A DNA stretch of 46,051 bases from Bacteroidales bacterium. GTDB lineage: Bacteria > Bacteroidota > Bacteroidia > Bacteroidales > F082. The position numbers and the translations under genes were made by a program. Shown here one piece after another: positions 7,593 to 17,729 of the stretch. Every line of letters starts with the position of its first letter. Position 1 is the first letter of the stretch. The notes under the pieces are model-generated. The model made no database searches. It had not been told where the DNA came from and saw only the letters and a program-made list of their open reading frames with translations. Where the stretch lies: the NCBI GenBank assembly GCA_028277395.1, contig JANQGJ010000043.1, forward strand, positions 1 through 46,051, in the 5' to 3' direction.

Positions 7593-10037
7593 TTATTGAA
7601 TTAAGATCTTTTGTGTAGTTGTTCCGTTTTCAGTGTCAACCTGAACAAAATATACTCCTCTTTCAAGGTTGCTAATATCAATGTCAGATGTTTGAGTATT
7701 ATGATAAACTACCTGTCCGATTGTGTTTATTAAACGAACGTTTGTAATATTACCATTTGATTGAATGTGAAGAACTGTACTTGCAGGGTTTGGATATGCG
7801 GCAACATACTCAGTTTCTCCATTTTCATCAATACCAACAGTAACGCCAAGTGTTATGGCAACTTGTGCCAGTTCATTAGTTGGATCGTTATTTCTGATAA
7901 GGAATTTACCCATATAAGTATCAGAAACAAGTCCTGTTGCATCAATTGTTACATTAACATCCTGTGTTTCATCCTGTATGAGTGAGCCGGACTCAACATC
8001 AGCTGATAACCACTGTACGATTGGATCACCGGTTACATTTGCTCTAATGTTCCAGTTGTAGTTAAGGTCAGGATTACTTGAAAGGTGACTCCAGCCGGGA
8101 CCGGAAGCCATCCAATCGCCATTTGGATTGGCAGGACCAGCATCAACACCAGGAGTAAAACTATTCATTGTAGATGATACCCAGTAACCTACCCAAAGGT
8201 CTTGTCCGTCAATTTTTACAGGTGAATCCAGTGTAACTACATTCCAGCTCATAGGATTAGCATTAAATGCCTGCTCAATTAGCATATCCCCTGGGCCCGG
8301 TGTATTGTATGAACCCATACCATAAATCTGAGCTTTGTACTCAATACCAGGATCATTAATAAACACATGAATTTCATTTATTTCCATGCCAATATATGGT
8401 TTCAGCATATCAGCAGGGAACATAGCAGCAACTCTCCAGTCGTAATCAGCACTTGTTGATCCGATAGCACTTGAATTATCACCATCATAGTGTAGTAACT
8501 CATCACGGGAAACAGGAGCACCGTTTCCTGGTGTATAATCTGGGTCAGCACTAATATCCTGATTCAATATTTTTGGTGAACTTGCTCCGGCAGGAACCAT
8601 TGCAGGAGATTTACCTGCTTGAGGGTAAATAGTAACAATTTCATAGCTAAGTTCTGATTGTCCTGTGTTTTCTATAGTGAACATGTCAGTTGTTGATTGT
8701 CCTTCTACAACAGTTGCAAAAATTGAAGTTGGGTCAACATTGATAATTGGGTTTGATATACCCGGATCAACAACGATATATTCAATATTGTCGAAGTAAA
8801 ACTTTGGAGTTTCACCGGTTGGAGCACCGGCATAAATGTTAACACCACCTAATTGAAGTGTTCCGGGATCGCCCTGAGCCTGTAAACTGAATTGCCATTC
8901 AGCTATTAAAACGCCATCAATCGTACATGCTGCCAAATCTTCATCAAGGTCAACAACAAACTCAATATCAAACCATTGATCGTGAGGGAAAGTAAATGGT
9001 ATTTCAGCAGGGTCACCAGCGTACAAGTATCCATTGTCGTCGCCATCGGCAGCACCAAAATAAGCCTCTACAGCCCACTCATTTCCAGGAGCTTCAAAGT
9101 GCTGAAGGTTAATGTATCCGCCAAAGTTTGAAGGAATGTAATACTCAACAGCTATGATATATTCTCCTGAAGTTTTGTTTCCTAATTTAAGAACAAGGTC
9201 AGAAATACCTTCAACGATAACTGAGTTGGTCGGGCTTGATGATTCTACATCGGTAATAAGTGCATCTTCAGCAGAACCAGGGTCGTTTGACCATGTTGTC
9301 CACATTCCTGTCTGATCTGATTCAACAAGATAGGTACCAACTGTAAATCCTTCAAAATCATCCTGGTAAATGTATTCGTAACCTGCTTCAATAGATACAC
9401 CATCGATACCTGCAAGGTCACCATCATTACCTACGTATTGCCATGCAATCTGGAAGTCTCCTGCAGCATAAGCTGAAATGTCAAGTGATACATAATTCCA
9501 TGCCCAGTCGGCAGCAGGATCAATTACAGCAGCTGCATCCCATAATTCAACCCAGGTTGTACCACCATCGTCTGAAATATGACATTTAAGTGTTGCATTT
9601 GTTATCCAGGGACCGCTTACTCCAGCATAGAATTCAAGAGTTAATGGAGTTTCATTAGGAGCTGAAATTACAGGTGAAAATAACCACTCGTCCTGATCGG
9701 CAGATACCCAGGGAACCAAAGCAGAGTAAAGGCTGTTTGGGTCAATGGTATTAAAGTCGTTGTCCTGTGGGTTTGACTGTATCCAGGTGTTGTCTACATT
9801 AAAGATGGTCTGCGACCAATCAGTTGGAGGGAAATCACCTTCAACATCAAATCCTTCTTCAAGAAATACTGTTCTTGCATCGGTCTGGTTGAAATCGTCA
9901 GCAACGATATTCACACCATTTGATGTTTTAAGCCCTAATGTCTGAGCTTTTGTCATTAATGTATTCTGAGCAGTAATACTACTCAAAGCGAATACCATCA
10001 CAACAAATAATGATAAAAAACGTGAAAAATGTTTCAT
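7593..10037 (-). CDS. Secreted protein with T9SS type A sorting domain
   Basis: This 814-residue protein begins with a signal peptide (MKHFSRFLSLFVVMVFALSS, cleaved near ITAQN). It ends in a T9SS sorting domain of about 70 residues with YPNPASTVLHIQ, LINTIGQVVYH, ISNLERGVYFVQV and TTQKILIQ. Between them is a jelly-roll-like region typical of cleaved adhesins (about 50-210, with WLFSPVIS). A second region resembles a laminin-G-type fold (about 225-420). A third recalls HYDIN-like or BACON-like repeats (INVDPTSIFATVVEGQSTTD). No protease or glycosidase active site is visible, so it is probably a surface or secreted adhesin-like protein. It is monocistronic, with its own promoter and terminator. 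The dehydrated, acidic composition fits an extracellular location. Confidence 0.88.
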   Translation of the reverse strand: MKHFSRFLSLFVVMVFALSSITAQNTLMTKAQTLGLKTSNGVNIVADDFNQTDARTVFLEEGFDVEGDFPPTDWSQTIFNVDNTWIQSNPQDNDFNTIDPNSLYSALVPWVSADQDEWLFSPVISAPNETPLTLEFYAGVSGPWITNATLKCHISDDGGTTWVELWDAAAVIDPAADWAWNYVSLDISAYAAGDFQIAWQYVGNDGDLAGIDGVSIEAGYEYIYQDDFEGFTVGTYLVESDQTGMWTTWSNDPGSAEDALITDVESSSPTNSVIVEGISDLVLKLGNKTSGEYIIAVEYYIPSNFGGYINLQHFEAPGNEWAVEAYFGAADGDDNGYLYAGDPAEIPFTFPHDQWFDIEFVVDLDEDLAACTIDGVLIAEWQFSLQAQGDPGTLQLGGVNIYAGAPTGETPKFYFDNIEYIVVDPGISNPIINVDPTSIFATVVEGQSTTDMFTIENTGQSELSYEIVTIYPQAGKSPAMVPAGASSPKILNQDISADPDYTPGNGAPVSRDELLHYDGDNSSAIGSTSADYDWRVAAMFPADMLKPYIGMEINEIHVFINDPGIEYKAQIYGMGSYNTPGPGDMLIEQAFNANPMSWNVVTLDSPVKIDGQDLWVGYWVSSTMNSFTPGVDAGPANPNGDWMASGPGWSHLSSNPDLNYNWNIRANVTGDPIVQWLSADVESGSLIQDETQDVNVTIDATGLVSDTYMGKFLIRNNDPTNELAQVAITLGVTVGIDENGETEYVAAYPNPASTVLHIQSNGNITNVRLINTIGQVVYHNTQTSDIDISNLERGVYFVQVDTENGTTTQKILIQ

Positions 10038-10079
10038 AATAATAGTTAGTTAGTGAATAAATCTATTTTTGATAGTTGA

Positions 10080-10110
10080 CAAATTTAATTAAATCTGTAA
10101 TTCAAACAAA
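10080..10110 (-). promoter_or_regulatory. Promoter of the T9SS protein gene
   Basis: On the minus strand TTTG (10110-10107), 19 bases, then TAAATTTG (10087-10080) form a textbook Bacteroidota promoter 42 bases before the ATG at 10037. Confidence 0.7.
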
Positions 10111-10162
10111 CACAGGCATCCTTATTTTTAAAAAAATGTGTGCCTATATTTTTAATTCAGGA

Positions 10163-11587
10163 TTAATTTTTGATTAAAGTTCTATTATATAACCATAAGC
10201 AAAATGCTGAAAATAATCCAACAGAAAGAATTACCATCCATATATCTGAGGGGTTGTAATTTGCCCATAGATAATGTGTTAATTCTTTGCCTGTCATGTT
10301 AAGGGATAGAGCAGCAGTATCGAAATATTCATTCTGTGTCAGGCCATCAGGTATTGATATTCCACGTATTTCAATTTCTTTTGCAAGAATAGTATGTTTA
10401 TCTGATAACCTCTGATAAACCGGTCCTGAAATAATTCCGGCAAGAATACTTCCAACAAAAACAGGCAGATAAGAATAACCCATGTATAGTGCTTTTTTGT
10501 CAGATGAAGCAATCCTTCCAATATATTCAGTGATTTTAGGAGAAGCAGCCATCTCTCCAATGGCGAAAATGTAAATTGCAATAAGTGTGAATATAACATT
10601 TTGAGTTAACAACGTTAATGCCATACCAATTGAAGAAATAATAAATCCGGATAGCATTGCAGACAGAGGTTTTTGTTTCATGACAATTGTTGAAACAATA
10701 ATCTGGAATAGTATAATAAAAAAAGCATCCAGATTTGTTATGAATTCAGCTTCCATTTGACCATCCTTACCGTATTCATTTGCAATAAAAGGTAAGTATT
10801 TGTTAAAAAAGTCAAAAACAATGGAGGTGTCAACCCACTGAGTAATAAAAACCGGAAGGGTAAAAAATAATTGATAGTACATACTCCAGAATCCTGCAAC
10901 AATTAACAGGAATAATACAAATTTCACATCCTGTAATACAATCCAGATGTTATTGACTACCCGTAATAGAGCTTTTTTTAAAGGATCGCTGTTCTTTTCT
11001 CTGCCAGGTTCTTTATAAAACAATAACAGAATAAAATTCAGCGCAATTATCCCGGCTGAAATTTGAAAAACCAGGTTATAGTTGTCTTTATAAAGAAGAG
11101 TTACCATTGGCCCGAAGAATGCGCCAATATTCACCATCATGTAAAAAATTCCAAAGCCAATGGATGATGTTGATTTGTCAGTGGTTTTTGCTATTGTGGC
11201 AGAAATAACAGGTTTAAACAGAGCTGCACCGATAGCCAGATAAAGAAACATAAGGAATACTCCGGTAAATGTATCGAACAATGGCAGCATTAAAAAAGCA
11301 GAAGTATAAATCAGGAATGAAATAAACAATACACTTTTATAACCATATTTATCTGCGATTGCACCTGTGAAAACAGGAAGAAAGTACAGGATGCCTGTAC
11401 CGATTCCCATAATATAACCTTTCTCGGCCTGACTGAATTCAAGACCACCTATATCGGCTGATTCTGTCAGATAGTTTGCAAAAAGCATGAAAAATCCATA
11501 CCATGCCCATCTTTCACATAACTCGATCGTATTTGCCACCCAAAATGTACGTGGAAACTTTCTAAAAATAGTTCTGTTTATACTCAT
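10163..11587 (-). CDS. POT/PTR-like major facilitator transporter
   Basis: This 474-residue protein is predicted to have about 12-14 membrane helices. Near the N-terminus it has ELCERWAWYGFFML, which resembles the E-x-x-E-R-x-x-Y-Y-G motif of proton-coupled oligopeptide transporters (POT/PTR2). It also has the MFS loop motif GAIADKYGYK after helix 2. A loop with INRTIFRKFPRTF precedes helix 1. Peptide uptake driven by protons is the likely role, though POT relatives that carry other solutes exist. It starts 9 bases after the stop of the helix-hairpin-helix gene, so it is likely the last gene of a three-gene operon with the amino-acid symporter. Confidence 0.8.
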   Translation of the reverse strand: MSINRTIFRKFPRTFWVANTIELCERWAWYGFFMLFANYLTESADIGGLEFSQAEKGYIMGIGTGILYFLPVFTGAIADKYGYKSVLFISFLIYTSAFLMLPLFDTFTGVFLMFLYLAIGAALFKPVISATIAKTTDKSTSSIGFGIFYMMVNIGAFFGPMVTLLYKDNYNLVFQISAGIIALNFILLLFYKEPGREKNSDPLKKALLRVVNNIWIVLQDVKFVLFLLIVAGFWSMYYQLFFTLPVFITQWVDTSIVFDFFNKYLPFIANEYGKDGQMEAEFITNLDAFFIILFQIIVSTIVMKQKPLSAMLSGFIISSIGMALTLLTQNVIFTLIAIYIFAIGEMAASPKITEYIGRIASSDKKALYMGYSYLPVFVGSILAGIISGPVYQRLSDKHTILAKEIEIRGISIPDGLTQNEYFDTAALSLNMTGKELTHYLWANYNPSDIWMVILSVGLFSAFCLWLYNRTLIKN

Positions 11588-11596
11588 GCTATAAAA

Positions 11597-12529
11597 TTAG
11601 TCTCTATCATTGTTTTCCCTGATATAAAGATACGGGATTATCTTATTTGCCAGGGAGTCTTCTATTTTACTGATCATCCTAACCTGATCAAGGTTATCGA
11701 ATCCCTGAACTTTGTTTCTTGTGTTAAATATTGCAACAGTAGTGTTATAATCAAAATAAGGGTGTTTAAGTAATTCCTTAAATTCAACAGAATTAATATC
11801 AAATTTCTTAACCTCTGATGTATCAATAAGTATATATTGTTCTATAATAATGTAGTTACTGTCATTTAATCCGTAAACTTCCCTTAACTGGTCTGTACTT
11901 ACATATCCTCCAAGGAGATCCCTGTATGAAAGTATTCTTTCTGTTAAGTATTCAGGTGTGTGAATTGAATTTTGAAGTTCAGATTTGTCTGCTGAATTAA
12001 CACAAACAGTTTTGTAATTCAGCACTCTGTTTTTGGCAGTTGTTATTTGAGGTTTTTCATCTGGTATCTTAATGTATGGTTCAATAATATCAAATTCATC
12101 GTCAGAAATGGTATATATTTTCTTCAGGTCTTCTTTACTCCTGAACCTGCCCCCTGCCGACTCAAAGTTTTTTATATTTTTAATCTGGTGATCGGAAAAT
12201 CCAAGTTTTTTCCATTCATTTTCAGGAAGGTTATTTGGATTAAAATCGAATGGAGATAATTTTACTGATAAATTACCCGGTTTATTTTCATGAATACTCT
12301 TACTTAGGTTAACCGAATCATCAATACGTTTTTGTTCTGCCAGGAACTCATTAACAGTTTCCCTGTTAGCAATAATTGCATTATTCAGGTCTGAATTTTC
12401 AAGGTGCGGTATGAAAAAGTTTATTGATCCAATTGTAATTATGACAACAATTAATATTACAATACCACGTTGTTCACTTTTGCTAAGTATAAAAAATGTC
12501 TTTAACCAGCTATGTAGCTTTCCGAACAT
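11597..12529 (-). CDS. Membrane-anchored helix-hairpin-helix (ComEA-like) protein
   Basis: This 310-residue protein has one N-terminal membrane helix (about 22-41) and three ComEA-type helix-hairpin-helix regions. They lie at about 92-155 (FDFNPNNLPENEWKKLGF, AGGRFRSKEDLKKIY), 173-235 (VNSADKSELQ, LGGYVSTDQLREVYGL) and 243-303 (FDINSVEFKELLKHPYF). Such motifs bind DNA without sequence preference, and ComEA uses them to capture DNA at the cell surface. This three-repeat form is common in Bacteroidota and its role is not established. Its ATG shares one base with the stop of the symporter upstream (TAATG), so translation is probably coupled. Confidence 0.85.
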   Translation of the reverse strand: MFGKLHSWLKTFFILSKSEQRGIVILIVVIITIGSINFFIPHLENSDLNNAIIANRETVNEFLAEQKRIDDSVNLSKSIHENKPGNLSVKLSPFDFNPNNLPENEWKKLGFSDHQIKNIKNFESAGGRFRSKEDLKKIYTISDDEFDIIEPYIKIPDEKPQITTAKNRVLNYKTVCVNSADKSELQNSIHTPEYLTERILSYRDLLGGYVSTDQLREVYGLNDSNYIIIEQYILIDTSEVKKFDINSVEFKELLKHPYFDYNTTVAIFNTRNKVQGFDNLDQVRMISKIEDSLANKIIPYLYIRENNDRD

Positions 12530-14202
12530 TATTTATATCTTTTGATCTCCCCGGATTTTAGTTTGCTCCAGTAGTCTGCCAGATCACGTTTTATCTCTGG
12601 TGAAAGTATGATCAGACCAATAACATTTGGGAAGGCCATTGCAAGTATCATCATATCAGAGAAGTCAATCACAGATCCGAGGTTTGACGATGATCCTACC
12701 ACAATAAAGCAAAGAAAAATAACAAAATAAGTATATTTTGCAGAATCCCTGGTTCCAAATATTTTTTCGAATAAACTGCCAAGCAAATAGTCGAATCCTT
12801 TTAGTCCGTAATATGACCATGAAATCATGGTGGAAAAGGCAAATAAGAATATTGCGATTAGAAGTATATAAGGGAACCATGAGAAAACCTTAGAAAATGC
12901 AAGGGATGTTAGTTGGGCACCTTCATAACCCAGTGGGTTTTCATAAGTGCCGGTATAAATTAATACAAGGGCAGTCATTGTACAAATCACAACTGTATCA
13001 ACAAAAGGTTCAAGAAGTGATACAAATCCTTCTGTAATTGGTTTGTCAGTTTTAACAGCTGAGTGAGCAATTGCAGCTGATCCAACGCCCGCTTCATTGG
13101 AAAAAGCAGCTCTTTGGAATCCAACGATTAATACACCAATCAGTCCTCCTTTTAAGGCATCAGCACCAAATGCACCTTCTATGATCAACATAAATGCTGT
13201 ACCTGTATGCTGAATATTCATCAGGATAATTGCTGTAGCCGTAATTACATATATTGCTGCCATAAAAGGTACGATCTTATCTGTTACCCTTGCAATACTT
13301 TTAATACCTCCAATAATCACGAATCCTACCAGTATAGCCAGGATAAGACCAAACCATACACCGTGATCAGCTATATCAGGTACTAAATATGTTAATTGGG
13401 AAAAAGCCTGATTCGCCTGGAACATATTACCACCTCCAAATGATCCGCCAATTACCAGAACCGCAAAAATGATAGAAAGCACTATACCTAGCCATTTCAT
13501 ATTTTTCTTTTTCAGACCGTCCCTCAGATAATACATGGGCCCACCGGATACAACGCCGTTTTTATCAATTTTACGATATTTAACACCAAGTGTACATTCC
13601 ATAAATTTTGATGACATTCCAAGGAGTCCGGCAATGATCATCCAAAAAGTTGCACCAGGTCCGCCTATTGTAATTGCAATTGCAACACCAGCAATATTAC
13701 CTAAACCAACTGTAGCAGACAAAGCGGTTGTAAGGGCTTGAAAATGTGAAACCTCCCCTTTATGTTTAGGGTTATCATATACACCTTTTACAAGTAAAAT
13801 GGCATGTTTGAATCCCCTGAAATTAATAAATCGCAATACGAGGGTAAATGTCATCGCTCCCATTATTAACCAGATAACAACAAGAGGTATCTGTGATTTC
13901 TTTTCAGTACCATCATTATTCATAACAGGATTACCCATCTCATCATAAATAACCGGATCATGAATACCAATTGTTTCGAACGGATCCCAAAAAAGAACAA
14001 CACTCAATCCATCAACAACCGGAGTAAATGCTCTGTCAATTCGCTGACTTATTGTCAAAGCTTCTTCTTCTATCACTTTGTTTATAGCATCAATTTCCTT
14101 AAGAACACTTATTGAATCGGTCTTATGTTCAGGAATAGTTGTGGATGCAAGAATTGTTGTGGAGAATAAAATCAGGGTAATTGAGATAAACTTTTTTATC
14201 AT
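12529..14202 (-). CDS. Alanine/glycine:cation symporter, AGCS family
   Basis: This 557-residue protein is predicted to import alanine or glycine together with Na+ or H+. The AGCS signature is visible as [20 protein letters not shown] in the first third, followed by [23 protein letters not shown] and a set of about 10-11 helices. The N-terminus has a signal-like helix (1-20) and about 65 extra residues before the first core helix, longer than many AGCS proteins but seen in Bacteroidota. It is the first gene of a probable operon with the helix-hairpin-helix and POT-like genes. It diverges from the glycosyltransferase at 14329. Confidence 0.92.
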   Translation of the reverse strand: MIKKFISITLILFSTTILASTTIPEHKTDSISVLKEIDAINKVIEEEALTISQRIDRAFTPVVDGLSVVLFWDPFETIGIHDPVIYDEMGNPVMNNDGTEKKSQIPLVVIWLIMGAMTFTLVLRFINFRGFKHAILLVKGVYDNPKHKGEVSHFQALTTALSATVGLGNIAGVAIAITIGGPGATFWMIIAGLLGMSSKFMECTLGVKYRKIDKNGVVSGGPMYYLRDGLKKKNMKWLGIVLSIIFAVLVIGGSFGGGNMFQANQAFSQLTYLVPDIADHGVWFGLILAILVGFVIIGGIKSIARVTDKIVPFMAAIYVITATAIILMNIQHTGTAFMLIIEGAFGADALKGGLIGVLIVGFQRAAFSNEAGVGSAAIAHSAVKTDKPITEGFVSLLEPFVDTVVICTMTALVLIYTGTYENPLGYEGAQLTSLAFSKVFSWFPYILLIAIFLFAFSTMISWSYYGLKGFDYLLGSLFEKIFGTRDSAKYTYFVIFLCFIVVGSSSNLGSVIDFSDMMILAMAFPNVIGLIILSPEIKRDLADYWSKLKSGEIKRYK

Positions 14203-14242
14203 AATCTATAATGTCAAATGACTTGATTTTCAGAAATTCTTG

Positions 14243-14250
14243 CAAGTATA
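14243..14250 (-). promoter_or_regulatory. Possible -7 box for the AGCS operon
   Basis: TATACTTG on the minus strand has one mismatch to TAnnTTTG and lies 40 bases before the ATG at 14202. No -33 TTTG is found. Confidence 0.3.
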
Positions 14251-14293
14251 ATAAAAATGGGATTTTTAATCATTCTAAATACCATATTTATTC

Positions 14294-14301
14294 TACTTTT
14301 A
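14294..14301 (+). promoter_or_regulatory. Possible -7 box for the glycosyltransferase at 14329
   Basis: TACTTTTA has one mismatch to TAnnTTTG and lies 27 bases before the ATG at 14329. It falls inside the longer reading frame that opens at 14257, which argues for the downstream start. Confidence 0.35.
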
Positions 14302-14328
14302 CCATCTCAAATATTTAAATCATTACAT

Positions 14329-15474
14329 ATGAATATAGCAATATTATTACTGAACCAGGGACGAGGTAGTGGAGAAGTTGCACGTCAGCATGTACGTCAT
14401 CTTTTAAAGAAGGATAATAAGGTGTATTTTTTATATCCCGGGAACGACAACGAGATTGAAGGTGCTGAGAATATCAATATTGAACTTCACAGTGATATTA
14501 TGCCTGTTCATGAATATCTGCCGGCAGCCGGCGACAAACAAAGGCAGGTGGCCAGAATGACTCATAAGGAAATGCTGGCGTATTTGGAGGATTATGAATA
14601 TGCTTTACGTGAAATAATTGATGATGTTGATATTTTAATTGCCCATCATGCAAACCTGAGTTGTGTGGCAGTTCACAATATTGCTAAAGAGTTTAACAAA
14701 CCTTATGTTGTTTTTGTGCATGGAACCGGAATTGAACCAAGGCATGAAGATTTATGGGACGACAGGAATTGGCAGTTGATAGAAGATGCTATTATAAACG
14801 CAAAGGGGTTGATAGTTACCACTGAATATGTCAGGGATTACCTTGTGAAACCAATGATCGATGTGCAGAACGATAAGTTTCTTATATTGCCATGTGGGGT
14901 CGACCTTGATGATTTTAAACCTGGTAATATTAACGGAATCAAAGAGAAATATGATCTGCCCGATACCTATGTAATTTGCCCTGGTGCACTTACTTTTTCA
15001 AAAGGGCCACAAAATGTTGTTGAGGCTGCCAAAGAGTACTCTGACTATGCATTATCAGTATTTATTGGCGCCGGTGAGTTGCAGGAAGAACTTGAAGAGA
15101 AGTTGGGAGATCAAGGAAAGTTTCTGGGTTTTGTATCATCCGAAGATAAGGCAAAATTAATAAATGCTGCTACAATATTAGTTGCTGCACCTGAGAAGAA
15201 AGAACATTTTGGAATAATTTATGCCGAGGCTCTCGCCGGAGGAACACCATGTGTTGCTTATAAAGGAGGTGGTGTAGGATCAATTATTACACCTACTGAA
15301 GGGATACTGACAGAAAGAGATCCTATAATTCTTGGTAATAAAATCAAATACCTGCTTCAAAATTCAGGATTAAGGCGTCAGATGTCAGTTTCATGTCGTG
15401 ACAGAGCTGAAAATCTCTATGATTATAATGAACTTGTTGAAGAACTTCAAAACTGGCTAAAACAGATGCTTTAA
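14329..15474 (+). CDS. GT4-like glycosyltransferase
   Basis: This 381-residue GT-B enzyme has an N-terminal Rossmann half (MNIAILLLNQGRGSGEVARQ, with VFVHGTGIEPRHED in the middle). The C-terminal nucleotide-sugar half contains LPCGVDLDDFKP, GALTFSKGPQNVVEAA and EHFGIIYAEALAGG, the last being the E-x7-E motif of GT4 enzymes. The frame is open from an ATG at 14257, but those 24 extra residues form a hydrophobic stretch absent from GT4 proteins, and a -7 box lies within them. I therefore choose 14329. No nearby gene shows the acceptor. The gene stands alone between a divergent symporter and a convergent YCII-domain gene. Confidence 0.85.
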   Translation: MNIAILLLNQGRGSGEVARQHVRHLLKKDNKVYFLYPGNDNEIEGAENINIELHSDIMPVHEYLPAAGDKQRQVARMTHKEMLAYLEDYEYALREIIDDVDILIAHHANLSCVAVHNIAKEFNKPYVVFVHGTGIEPRHEDLWDDRNWQLIEDAIINAKGLIVTTEYVRDYLVKPMIDVQNDKFLILPCGVDLDDFKPGNINGIKEKYDLPDTYVICPGALTFSKGPQNVVEAAKEYSDYALSVFIGAGELQEELEEKLGDQGKFLGFVSSEDKAKLINAATILVAAPEKKEHFGIIYAEALAGGTPCVAYKGGGVGSIITPTEGILTERDPIILGNKIKYLLQNSGLRRQMSVSCRDRAENLYDYNELVEELQNWLKQML

Positions 15475-15486
15475 GGAAATAGATTA

Positions 15487-16164
15487 TTATTCTTTTTCGC
15501 AAAAAGTTCCTTTAGCAATCCAAAGTGTTTTAAGTTCGTAAGTAATGCTATTGTTGCTTATAGCTGGATTTTTACTAAGAACCTCTTTTGCAGTTTCCGC
15601 ATCAGGAACGTTTAATATAAGAACACCATCGTTATCATCATTGAATTTACCCATTACAACAAGTTTGTTGGTATTGGTATGCAGGTCACCCATAAATATC
15701 CTGTTTTTTCCAATTGCATCCTGCATATCACCAGGATGATCATAGTTTGTTTTTAGTTTAGCCAACTGGTAAGTAGCCATCTCATATGGTTCTTTTGCTC
15801 CACACATTTTTCCATTCCATATTACAAAAGGATAAATTTCAATATTGAATCTGTTTGCTGCTATTGCAGGATCAGTATTAAGGTAATCATTAGCTGTTTC
15901 AATATCTTTCGCATGTAGAATAAACATTCCACCACCACCATCAAATGGTCCGGCAGCAAAAAGTTTACCCTCTTTATTTAATCTGTCAATGTTTTCAAGA
16001 TGTGCTTCTTGTAATTTTTCTGCTTCAGCATCACTGATTTTTTCTTTATCGGACTTTGAATTTAAGAAAACAAAGTATAAGTTTTTATTCGACTGAGCAT
16101 TAGAATTATAAGTTGTTGCGATCAGTACGCACAATGTGAGGATACTTAAAAAAATTTTTTGCAT
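15487..16164 (-). CDS. Secreted protein with two YCII-like domains
   Basis: Read from ATG 16164, this 225-residue protein has a signal peptide (MQKIFLSILTLCVLIATTYN, cleaved near SNAQ). Two YCII-like ferredoxin folds follow. The first (about 27-120) has LQEAHLENIDRLNKEGKL and AAGPFDGGGGMFIL. The second (about 130-222) is weaker, with MGKFNDDNDGVLILN and VPDAETAKEVLSKNPA. YCII domains are usually cytoplasmic, so export of a tandem pair is uncommon. Their reaction is unknown in most cases. The frame extends upstream to 16218, but that would place the signal peptide inside the protein and overlap the MFS gene. It lies 40 bases after that MFS gene and may be co-transcribed. Confidence 0.85.
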   Translation of the reverse strand: MQKIFLSILTLCVLIATTYNSNAQSNKNLYFVFLNSKSDKEKISDAEAEKLQEAHLENIDRLNKEGKLFAAGPFDGGGGMFILHAKDIETANDYLNTDPAIAANRFNIEIYPFVIWNGKMCGAKEPYEMATYQLAKLKTNYDHPGDMQDAIGKNRIFMGDLHTNTNKLVVMGKFNDDNDGVLILNVPDAETAKEVLSKNPAISNNSITYELKTLWIAKGTFCEKE

Positions 16165-16204
16165 GATTAAGGATTTATTTTTTCGGGGTAAATGTACAAA
16201 TATT

Positions 16205-17473
16205 TTAATTCTGATCATTTTTCAACCAATATAAAGGCAGCATGATTATGAGTAAAATGCTAATGAATAATACTCCGGTTCCGGGAGAGTAAATATCTGC
16301 TATCCATCCGATAACTGGTGCTATAATGGCTGCAAATATTGATTTTGCCTGAGACGTAACTGACAAAGATGTTGCCATCGATTTGTTATTCGAGAGATCA
16401 GCAATAAGACTAATTCCCACAGGTTTTCTTAAATTTTCAATTATCATTATCGCGAAAAAACCGATAACCGATAAGTAATAATTGTCTAGTATATAACATA
16501 ACCCAATTGTTATACCAAAAATAAATCCTGTTAAAATGGTGTAATTCATTGGTTTTTGCAAATGCCTGAATAAGGAGGTGAACTTACCTGAGAATTTTGA
16601 AGCAATCGCAGTTAATATATACATTATTGTATAAACAAAGCCTACTATTATTGTAGTTTTCTTTTGATCGGACAGGTACATAAATACAGGTATCCCAATT
16701 ACCATTGTTTTGATAAGAGGTTGGATATAATCTCTGACCGCTTTATAGTACCCTGTATATAATGACAGGTTTGAAAGAACCCTGATATATTTTATACTTC
16801 GTACTGTTTGCACAATAGCTTTGAATACTGAAGTGAATCGAAGTTTAATTGCAGAAATTGAAATCACCGAAACTTCTCCGTCTAAATATCTGGGGTAAGA
16901 ATAAATTAACAGCATATCGGCCAGATAAGGAATTATTGAGATCAGGAAGATTATTTTGTAACTCCCTGAGTAAAAAACGAATATAGAGGCGATTAATGCA
17001 GAAACAGCCGATCCTGATTGTGACCATGATCTTGTATGACCGTAATAATCAATTTTGTGTTTTCCCCAGTTATTTACCTTTAAATAGTGAAAGATCATTG
17101 CTTTATGAACACCCGTTCTGGCTGCATCAGCTATGGCGTAGAGAACCATTGCTGCAAGAAAAAATACGTATATATCTGAAAAATAAAAAACAAGAAATGA
17201 CAATATATAAATGAAAAATGAAATAAGCAGTGTTTTCCTCCTTCCAAGAGCATCTGAAATTAATCCGCTTGGTATTTCCATTATCATAATTACAATCTCT
17301 TTTGTCGAATATAATATTCCAATTTCAAGAAAACTAATGCCTTTTTCAAGAAAAAAAAGCATAATAAAAGCATCAAACAACCTCAGGTTCTTAAAAAAAC
17401 CATATAAGCAAAACTTAAAATACTGGAGGTCTTTTCTGAAAGAATTATTCATTAGTTTCTTTTTCCTGAACAC
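16205..17473 (-). CDS. Major facilitator superfamily transporter
   Basis: This 422-residue protein is predicted to have about 12 membrane helices. The MFS loop motif appears as GLISDALGRRKTLL after helix 2, and a second acidic/basic loop follows helix 6. The N-terminal DLQYFKFCLYGFFKNLRLFD leads into the first helix. The substrate cannot be told from the sequence. ATG 17452 (MNNSFRKDLQ) is a possible alternative start that removes seven basic residues. The gene precedes the secreted YCII-domain gene on the same strand. The 256 bases upstream, to 17729, hold no other gene that I can see. Confidence 0.82.
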   Translation of the reverse strand: MFRKKKLMNNSFRKDLQYFKFCLYGFFKNLRLFDAFIMLFFLEKGISFLEIGILYSTKEIVIMIMEIPSGLISDALGRRKTLLISFFIYILSFLVFYFSDIYVFFLAAMVLYAIADAARTGVHKAMIFHYLKVNNWGKHKIDYYGHTRSWSQSGSAVSALIASIFVFYSGSYKIIFLISIIPYLADMLLIYSYPRYLDGEVSVISISAIKLRFTSVFKAIVQTVRSIKYIRVLSNLSLYTGYYKAVRDYIQPLIKTMVIGIPVFMYLSDQKKTTIIVGFVYTIMYILTAIASKFSGKFTSLFRHLQKPMNYTILTGFIFGITIGLCYILDNYYLSVIGFFAIMIIENLRKPVGISLIADLSNNKSMATSLSVTSQAKSIFAAIIAPVIGWIADIYSPGTGVLFISILLIIMLPLYWLKNDQN

Positions 17474-17729
17474 TGGATACTAATAACAAATCTGTTTATG
17501 CAAACAATTATTACCATCAGTTGGAGATTATACTTTATTCAGTTTTAATTCCCGTTATTATAGCAAAACTAGTTTATTTCTAAGTAGTATGTAATGAAGT
17601 TAAAGTTAATTTGATTTGTTGATCATTGATATATTAAAGATCATTTGATTTTATTTCATTAGGAATCTTTATGTTACCGGTTATTAAAAATAGTATATTT
17701 ACTCTCCAATTAATGATAAAGATTGTACC

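Noticed and set aside
14257..14328. Upstream ATG extension of the glycosyltransferase
   Set aside because: The extra residues are absent from the family and overlap a candidate -7 box.
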